Positions 20,624-24,419 of a stretch of DNA of 24,419 nucleotides are shown one piece after another. The notes beneath the pieces were generated by a model. That model was not told the DNA's origin, made no database searches, and saw nothing but the letters and a program-made list of their open reading frames with translations. Position 1 is the stretch's first letter, and each line of letters begins with the position of its first letter. Origin of the DNA: CAYVQU01 sp964453155 (GTDB lineage Bacteria > Chloroflexota > Anaerolineae > Anaerolineales > UBA11858); the NCBI GenBank assembly GCA_964453155.1, contig CAYVQU010000074.1, positions 1 to 24,419 of the forward strand, in the 5' to 3' direction. A program made the position numbers and the translations under genes.

Positions 20624-21434
20624 CTTGTTTCTCCTTTGAGGGGATATCGGCTCTGATAATTGGTCGGGCGAATACCAAAAATCCGGTGTGGGCAACCATG
20701 CGGTCATCGGGACGCAAACGTCCAGGAACTGGTTTATAGTATCGCAACATATTTTCACAAACTTCGATAAACGCGAAATCGTGAGCTTGCAGGGCTTCCA
20801 ACAAGCGGACAACTTGATTCGTAGTTGGTAGCAAACTTCCGAAATATCCCCCTGGTCGCAGGGCATCTCGCACCACCGGCATATAATCTTCGGGGTTGGG
20901 AACATCTAAAAAGAGGGCGTCGACCCCGGTTTCATCGAACCCATAGGCAATATCCCGATTTTTGAAGGTTACCCGGTCTTGATAGCCAACTTTTTCGAGG
21001 TTGTTTTTTGCCAACCCTTGAATGGGTTCCCGCGCTTCGTAAGAAAACACCTGCCCCGTGGGACCAACTGCCCAGCATAAGGCCGTTGTCAGTGCTCCAG
21101 AACCAGTGCCAGCCTCAATAACCGTCTGCCCCGTACTGATATTCATGTTGACCAATATGAAACCGACATCTTTGGGATACATCACAGTCGTTGATCTTTT
21201 GGTATTGAGCATGATTTCATGCAAACTGGGTTGCAGCATGATAAAGGGTTTATTGAGATGAGAAAACACCTCGCTACCCCATGATGTCCCGATAACGTCT
21301 TTATAAAATATCTGGCCGTGATTGGTCTGCAACCGACCGTTTTCCGTCAGTTCAACGATGTGTTTTTTACCGCGCGGATCAATGAATTGGGCCAGATCGC
21401 CCTCTTGGGCTGTAGTTTTATTTTCTAATGTCAT
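20616..21434 (-). CDS. trmI: tRNA (adenine-N1)-methyltransferase, TrmI type
   Basis: A 272-residue SAM-dependent methyltransferase of the TrmI/GCD14 family, which makes m1A58 in the T-loop of tRNA. The N-terminal beta domain (about 10-75) is followed by KRSTTVMYPKDVGFIL at 79-94, the family's (K/R)R-x-T-x-x-x-YPKD signature. The SAM-binding loop EAGTGSGALT follows at 107-116. SYEAREP is the acidic strand-2 element, and D177 starts the DVPNP motif that contacts the target base. Length is normal. Heads a three-gene minus-strand operon with overlapping downstream starts. It is expected to be tetrameric and general housekeeping in thermophiles and many mesophiles. Confidence 0.93.
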   Translation of the reverse strand: MTLENKTTAQEGDLAQFIDPRGKKHIVELTENGRLQTNHGQIFYKDVIGTSWGSEVFSHLNKPFIMLQPSLHEIMLNTKRSTTVMYPKDVGFILVNMNISTGQTVIEAGTGSGALTTALCWAVGPTGQVFSYEAREPIQGLAKNNLEKVGYQDRVTFKNRDIAYGFDETGVDALFLDVPNPEDYMPVVRDALRPGGYFGSLLPTTNQVVRLLEALQAHDFAFIEVCENMLRYYKPVPGRLRPDDRMVAHTGFLVFARPIIRADIPSKEKQDA

Positions 21435-21514
21435 TTTGATAGATATACTCGAAAACTGATGATCGTAACTTGTAACTGATGTTATGCACGGATGAGAATA
21501 TGTGTTAGAAAATT

Positions 21515-21563
21515 CACCCTTCGATACGCTGAGGCTACTCAGGGTGCTGCGTACGTAGTGAGC
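21515..21563. repeat. Intergenic palindrome-rich repeat
   Basis: This piece of the gap between the small membrane protein and trmI has several overlapping inverted segments: CACCCT (21515-21520)/AGGGTG (21541-21546), the alternative CTGAG/CTCAG inside, and CTAC (21535-21538)/GTAG (21555-21558) around TACGTA. Its look (TTCGATACGCTGAGG...) resembles widely dispersed bacterial intergenic repeats. Other copies are not in this window. Confidence 0.45.
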
Positions 21564-21575
21564 TTGTAACTAATC

Positions 21576-21836
21576 CTACTGCTCAATGAGTGACAGCCAA
21601 TACCCGATCCCTAAAACTGCTAGGGCTCCCAGGGTTGCCATGCCTAAGTTGAGGGGTCCCAGGTTTAAAAAAGTGAAACCAAAGGCGGCACCAATGATAT
21701 GCCCGATCCAAAAACCGATCCAGGCCAGAATAATGTAAAGTAATAAACGGCCCAAACCGCCGCCGCGATACAGATGGAAAACTGCGCCGTAAAGACTAGA
21801 AATTATTATTCCGATGAGAATACTTGGGAGGGTCAT
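21576..21836 (-). CDS. Small integral membrane protein
   Basis: An 86-residue, very hydrophobic protein with three likely membrane segments: about 5-22, 30-50 and 61-82. Glycine-rich turns (HLYRGGGLG and GHIIGAAFG) join them, reminiscent of small GlsB/YeaQ-type proteins, but I cannot assign the family with confidence. It has no catalytic motif. It is alone on its strand, with an extended -10 about 60 bases upstream at 21895-21903. It marks the last host-looking gene before the integrated element. Confidence 0.75.
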   Translation of the reverse strand: MTLPSILIGIIISSLYGAVFHLYRGGGLGRLLLYIILAWIGFWIGHIIGAAFGFTFLNLGPLNLGMATLGALAVLGIGYWLSLIEQ

Positions 21837-21894
21837 GGGGATAAATTGAATGAAGATCGTTATTTAATTTTGACTGCTGCGCCACTCGGAGGCC

Positions 21895-21903
21895 AGTATA
21901 GCA
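21895..21903 (-). promoter_or_regulatory. Extended -10 promoter for the small membrane protein
   Basis: On the minus strand the sequence TGC-TATACT forms an extended -10, giving a start near 21888 and a leader of about 50 bases. The nine-base core differs by one base from the extended -10 at 3083-3091. No good -35. Confidence 0.5.
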
Positions 21904-21967
21904 TAGAGGTAAAAATAGAAAATTTGAACTAGGGAAGAGTATCGATGTTGTCTGAAATCCATAATCT

Positions 21968-21986
21968 GGGTGCAATTGGGGTGCAA
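21968..21986. repeat. Direct repeat GGGTGCAA x2, 11-base period, next to the integrase gene
   Basis: GGGTGCAA occurs at 21968-21975 and again at 21979-21986, one helical turn apart, ending eight bases from the integrase stop. This is a usual place for integrase arm sites near an attachment site. The role is inferred from position only. Confidence 0.35.
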
Positions 21987-21994
21987 CTAGCACA

Positions 21995-23140
21995 CTAAAC
22001 TCTCAAAATGTCATCCATAACCATAGCAGCTTTACTCTCCTGAGTAGGGATGTAGTGACTGTACACTCTCAACGTGACACCAACATTTGCGTGTCCTGCG
22101 TAACGTGAAACTTCTGTAACCGGGACATTGCGTTGAAGCATCAAAGAGATTGCAGTGTGTCTCAAATCATGAAATCGTATCCTGGGGAGCCCTGCTCTCT
22201 TGATAGCTTCGTAATGAGCGTGGCGTAAACCAGTGCGAGAGAATGGTAGACCTCCCCTGGAAGGGAAGACGACATCATACTCAGTCCATTCTCTGCCGCT
22301 GGTTGCTCGGCTCACCTCTACTTGCTCCAATTGTTTCCTAAGAACATCAACGAGGTAATCCCCAATCCTGAGCGTACGCTTACTTGCTGCGCTCTTGAGA
22401 GGCCCGAACTTAGGTGATACTCCTTTTTCTTTTGCCATCAACTGCTGGACGATGTGAATAACACCGTTGTCTAGATCGACATTCTGCCAAGTGAGCCCAG
22501 CAAGCTCACCAATTCTCAGAGCGGTCCCAACCGCAAATTTGAGAGCATTAGCTGGTCTAGTATACCGATGCGCCTCGACTGTCTCAACGTACAAAAGTAC
22601 CTGATTAGCAGTCCAGACTTCTAAGATATCGTTATCCTTGACTTCCTTACTGGCCGGATAAATGTCTACACGATCGAACGGGTTGAAATCAATTGATCCC
22701 ACATTGACGTACCTGTCCAGAACATTTCTGAACGTTGTAAATCCGAGCCGGATATGCTTTGTCCAGGAGTCTTGATGCACATGTGCGTCAATAGCCGCTT
22801 GAACGACGGCAGGGGTGACATCACCGAGAGTGACATTGCCAAAAATGGGTTTGATATGGTTTTCAAATAGCGCCGAGTAAAGGGTATAGGTCGACAGCCT
22901 GACCGATCCCCGCTTACCTGCAATCCATTCATCAAGAGCCTGGTGCACAGGGCGATCCCCGTTACCCATAGATCCGCCCAACAGAGCTGATTTTCGTTGA
23001 TCAGCGAGCCATGTCCGACACTCTTTAGCAGTGACGGCAGTCTTTGATTTACGGCGACCATTTACAACAATCTGAGCTCGAAACTTTCCACGCTCGGTTT
23101 TGTAAATAGTCCCCTCTCCAGATGTTCTTCGTTTAGCCAT
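21995..23140 (-). CDS. Tyrosine recombinase / integrase
   Basis: A 381-residue phage-type integrase. The N-terminal arm-binding domain (about 5-48, GEGTIYKTERGKFRAQIVVNGRRKSKT) is of the AP2-like/three-strand type. A SAM-like core-binding domain follows (about 65-165). The catalytic domain (about 175-375) has R209 in GTALRIGELAGL, K249 in GPLKSAASKR, H324 and R327 in RFHDLRHTA, H350 in YAGHANV and the nucleophile Y360 in LRVYSHY. All catalytic residues are present, so it should be active. It is the outermost gene of the element, with its 3' end toward the host side, as is usual next to an attachment site. It lies 43 bases from the XRE gene on the same strand and may be cotranscribed with it. 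Confidence 0.96.
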   Translation of the reverse strand: MAKRRTSGEGTIYKTERGKFRAQIVVNGRRKSKTAVTAKECRTWLADQRKSALLGGSMGNGDRPVHQALDEWIAGKRGSVRLSTYTLYSALFENHIKPIFGNVTLGDVTPAVVQAAIDAHVHQDSWTKHIRLGFTTFRNVLDRYVNVGSIDFNPFDRVDIYPASKEVKDNDILEVWTANQVLLYVETVEAHRYTRPANALKFAVGTALRIGELAGLTWQNVDLDNGVIHIVQQLMAKEKGVSPKFGPLKSAASKRTLRIGDYLVDVLRKQLEQVEVSRATSGREWTEYDVVFPSRGGLPFSRTGLRHAHYEAIKRAGLPRIRFHDLRHTAISLMLQRNVPVTEVSRYAGHANVGVTLRVYSHYIPTQESKAAMVMDDILRV

Positions 23141-23183
23141 TGGCTCAGGGCATAGTATTCAATTGTAACAACGAAAGGGGTTA

Positions 23184-23522
23184 CTACTTCTCTTGCTGTT
23201 GTTTTTTGAAGCGGATCAAGGCGGCAATTTCTGCCTGATCCTTCGCATCGAGCGTAAGTAGCTCATTCATGATGTGAGCTACCTCAGCGTCCCATTCTTC
23301 TTGCTCATCGATGAGATCAGCCAATTCAAATATGAGCTGTCGGCTTACCCCCATCGCATCGGCAATCTTGGCGCAGGCTTTCCAACCAAGCGGCTGAACT
23401 CCCGTTCGAGTTTTTGACAGCGCAGAGGTCGCCAAATCAGCAGCTAAACATAGCTGCCGGTCGCTTGTGTAGCCTCTAGATGCCATGTTTTCATCGAGCC
23501 AATTCAATAATTTCTTTTGCAT
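23184..23522 (-). CDS. XRE-family repressor-like regulator of the element
   Basis: A 112-residue protein. A helix-turn-helix of the Cro/C1 type spans about residues 1-68: LLNWLDENMASRGYTSDRQLCLAADLATSALSKTRTGVQPLGWKACAKIADAMGVS in outline, with RQLCLAADLA and TSALSKTRTG as the two HTH helices. A helical C-terminal part (70-112, IDEQEEWDAEVAHIMNELL..., ending KKQQQEK) probably dimerises. The start at 23522 is chosen for its GAGG eight bases upstream; the frame runs open to 23930, but that part is antisense to the membrane-protein gene. It likely controls the divergent promoter at 23619-23648 and perhaps its own gene and integrase, in the manner of a lysogeny switch. Confidence 0.88.
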   Translation of the reverse strand: MQKKLLNWLDENMASRGYTSDRQLCLAADLATSALSKTRTGVQPLGWKACAKIADAMGVSRQLIFELADLIDEQEEWDAEVAHIMNELLTLDAKDQAEIAALIRFKKQQQEK

Positions 23523-23580
23523 TTTCGAATCCTCAACTTCCGAAGTCGTTTCTACCTTTCCACTAGAAACTGCATAAATA

Positions 23581-23656
23581 TTACCAGATAATTCAGTTTT
23601 TTGGTAATTCTTTATTTCTTGACAGTAATAGGTACCCGAGATTATACTTGTAGGTA
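23581..23656. promoter_or_regulatory. Divergent control region with promoter and repeated half-sites
   Basis: The plus-strand promoter is TTGACA (23619-23624), 18 bases, TATACT (23643-23648). Around it are half-sites of one type: TTACC (23581-23585), its mirror GGTAA (23603-23607), GGTAC-C (23631-23636) between -35 and -10, and GGTAA (23652-23656) just after the -10. TTACCA/TGGTAA is a perfect spaced inverted pair. The layout fits an operator array for the adjacent XRE protein. On the minus strand TAATAT (23578-23583) could be the -10 for the XRE gene, so binding could affect both directions. Confidence 0.55.
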
Positions 23657-23735
23657 ACATATGAGACCTGAGGGGAGAATCCTGGGCTGAGGCCCGGTGC
23701 TGAAGAAGCCAAGCCCAACATGGAGGAACCTTAAC

Positions 23736-24407
23736 ATGGCACGACAGAATAATGAGCAATCTTTTAACACTGCGCGATTTCACGATGCGGTAGACCGTAA
23801 CTCTCAAATCGGGATCAGCTTTCTCGCCGCAACACAGCAAGTACTCATCGAAAACCTCGGTGGGTTGGCGCTGTATACCATCGATGTCTTGTTCGGCGGC
23901 TTGGCTTTGGCACTCACGACTGGACAACACCTTAGTCAGTTCAAGTTTTCGCTACTCCTCATTATCTCAACGCTACTAGGTTTAGCTACAACCGCTATCC
24001 AGTATCGTTTGTGGCGGATTGTAATCCGCACAGAGAATTGGATGGAACGCTGGCCGCACATCCTGGCGGGGGGGGTGATCGCCCTGCTTGACACCTTTAT
24101 CGACGGAACTCTGGTCGAATGGTTCCTTGGTGGTAAACCCGCAAATTGGCCTCGCCCTATAGCTGGAATGACACCAATGTACTGGATGATTTGGGGGACG
24201 ATCATCCTCGTTTGTGGGCTGAACGAACCGCTTATCGAGTTGTTCAAAAATCAGGCTTACCGACAAACGATGTCTCGCTCTACTCGTACCGCCACGCCTC
24301 AGACGCAATCACGACCGCAAAATCAAACCAATAACCGGTCAAGAACCAGCTACTCACCACATAGTACCTGTGATACATCAAAACATCGTTCCGGATTTAT
24401 AAAGTAA
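23736..24407 (+). CDS. Multi-pass membrane protein of the integrated element
   Basis: A 223-residue protein. The start at 23736 has GGAGG nine bases upstream; the earlier ORF start at 23697 has none. About four hydrophobic segments are visible: 42-62, 71-91, 108-128 and 147-168. An amphipathic N-terminus (1-40) precedes them and a hydrophilic Ser/Thr/Gln/Arg-rich tail (176-223) follows, without acidic residues for most of its length. No enzymatic motif or known family is recognised. As the first gene of the element's outward transcript, controlled by the promoter at 23619-23648, it may be part of a transfer, exclusion or phage-membrane function, but this is a guess. It contains a run of eight G (24068-24075). 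Confidence 0.78.
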   Translation: MARQNNEQSFNTARFHDAVDRNSQIGISFLAATQQVLIENLGGLALYTIDVLFGGLALALTTGQHLSQFKFSLLLIISTLLGLATTAIQYRLWRIVIRTENWMERWPHILAGGVIALLDTFIDGTLVEWFLGGKPANWPRPIAGMTPMYWMIWGTIILVCGLNEPLIELFKNQAYRQTMSRSTRTATPQTQSRPQNQTNNRSRTSYSPHSTCDTSKHRSGFIK

Positions 24408-24419
24408 ACCATCAACAGA

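Larger units (their letters stand above)
21995..24419. mobile_element. End of an integrative element or prophage (continues past the window)
   Basis: Integrase, XRE repressor and a divergent membrane protein form the classic end module of an integrated element. The left boundary probably lies between 21837 and 21994. The right end, cargo genes and second attachment site are outside the window, so type (prophage, ICE or integrative plasmid) cannot be decided. Confidence 0.7.

Noticed and set aside
20624..20905. 94-residue N-terminal extension of the TPR/zinc-ribbon protein
   Set aside because: It is the out-of-frame shadow of the trmI 3' half; the Arg-rich start at 20623 has its own RBS and overlap.
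21868..21895. tRNA-like 5' end on the minus strand (CCTCCGAGTGGCGCAGC...)
   Set aside because: No anticodon arm, T-loop (GGTTCGAATCC-type) or acceptor partner follows; the resemblance stops after the D-arm-like bases.
23523..23930. Long N-terminal extension of the XRE protein
   Set aside because: It is antisense to the membrane-protein gene and runs through the promoter region; the start at 23522 has a proper RBS and matches the size of XRE repressors.
24068..24075. Run of eight G as a phase-variable tract
   Set aside because: Similar eight-base runs occur in the kinase and decarboxylase genes of this window, so it looks like ordinary base composition.
1..24419. CRISPR array, rRNA or tRNA genes
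   Set aside because: No regularly spaced repeats and no conserved rRNA or tRNA segments were found on either strand.

Overview
The window looks like a chromosomal contig from a member of the Chloroflexota, probably Anaerolineae-like, with an integrated mobile element entering at the right end. The taxonomic call is inference. It rests on the gene mix: paired V4R-domain proteins, a stand-alone CpaF ATPase, a Hanks kinase with a Thr/Pro-rich linker and TolB-like propeller, a PduO-type adenosyltransferase, and a lipoprotein with a LTAC lipobox. Base composition is medium and there are several GTG starts. No rRNA or tRNA gene and no CRISPR array was found. No gene-free stretch reaches 300 bases. 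The longest, 3074-3347, holds a probable structured RNA.

Left block (1-6801, + strand): the end of a sensor histidine kinase and its OmpR-type response regulator; a 99-residue conserved-looking protein overlapping a CpaF/TadA-type secretion ATPase with no Tad partners; a structured RNA or leader with a strong -10 and an intrinsic terminator; then a tight run of double-HTH regulator, TPR protein, tandem-GNAT acetyltransferase and two V4R proteins, closed by a strong terminator. This run reads as a small-molecule-sensing and regulatory operon.

Middle block (6900-17252): a membrane-anchored DsbA-like thiol oxidoreductase; a group II PLP decarboxylase; a cobalamin adenosyltransferase, possibly leaderless; a zinc-ribbon protein; a YihY/BrkB membrane protein; an unusual SRPBCC-PDZ-DinB fusion; a nitroreductase; 4-alpha-glucanotransferase (malQ); and a Ser/Thr kinase-propeller receptor directly upstream of malQ on the same strand. 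Intrinsic terminators separate most units.

Right-middle block (17394-21836): a membrane-anchored protein with five exact 15-residue repeats; ribosomal protein bL25 (rplY), whose leader carries a hairpin resembling loop E of 5S rRNA, the natural bL25 binding site; a lipoprotein; a three-gene minus-strand operon (TrmI-like tRNA methyltransferase, TPR/zinc-ribbon protein, CoA-type NUDIX hydrolase); and a small membrane protein.

Right end (about 21840-24419): a tyrosine integrase, an XRE repressor and a divergently transcribed multi-pass membrane protein. They are separated by a promoter region with repeated GGTAA-type half-sites, which looks like the control end of an integrative element or prophage that continues beyond the window.

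The strongest candidates for something undescribed are the 5S-loop-E-like rplY leader, the 3086-3297 RNA, the V4R pair in its operon, and the SRPBCC-PDZ-DinB fusion.
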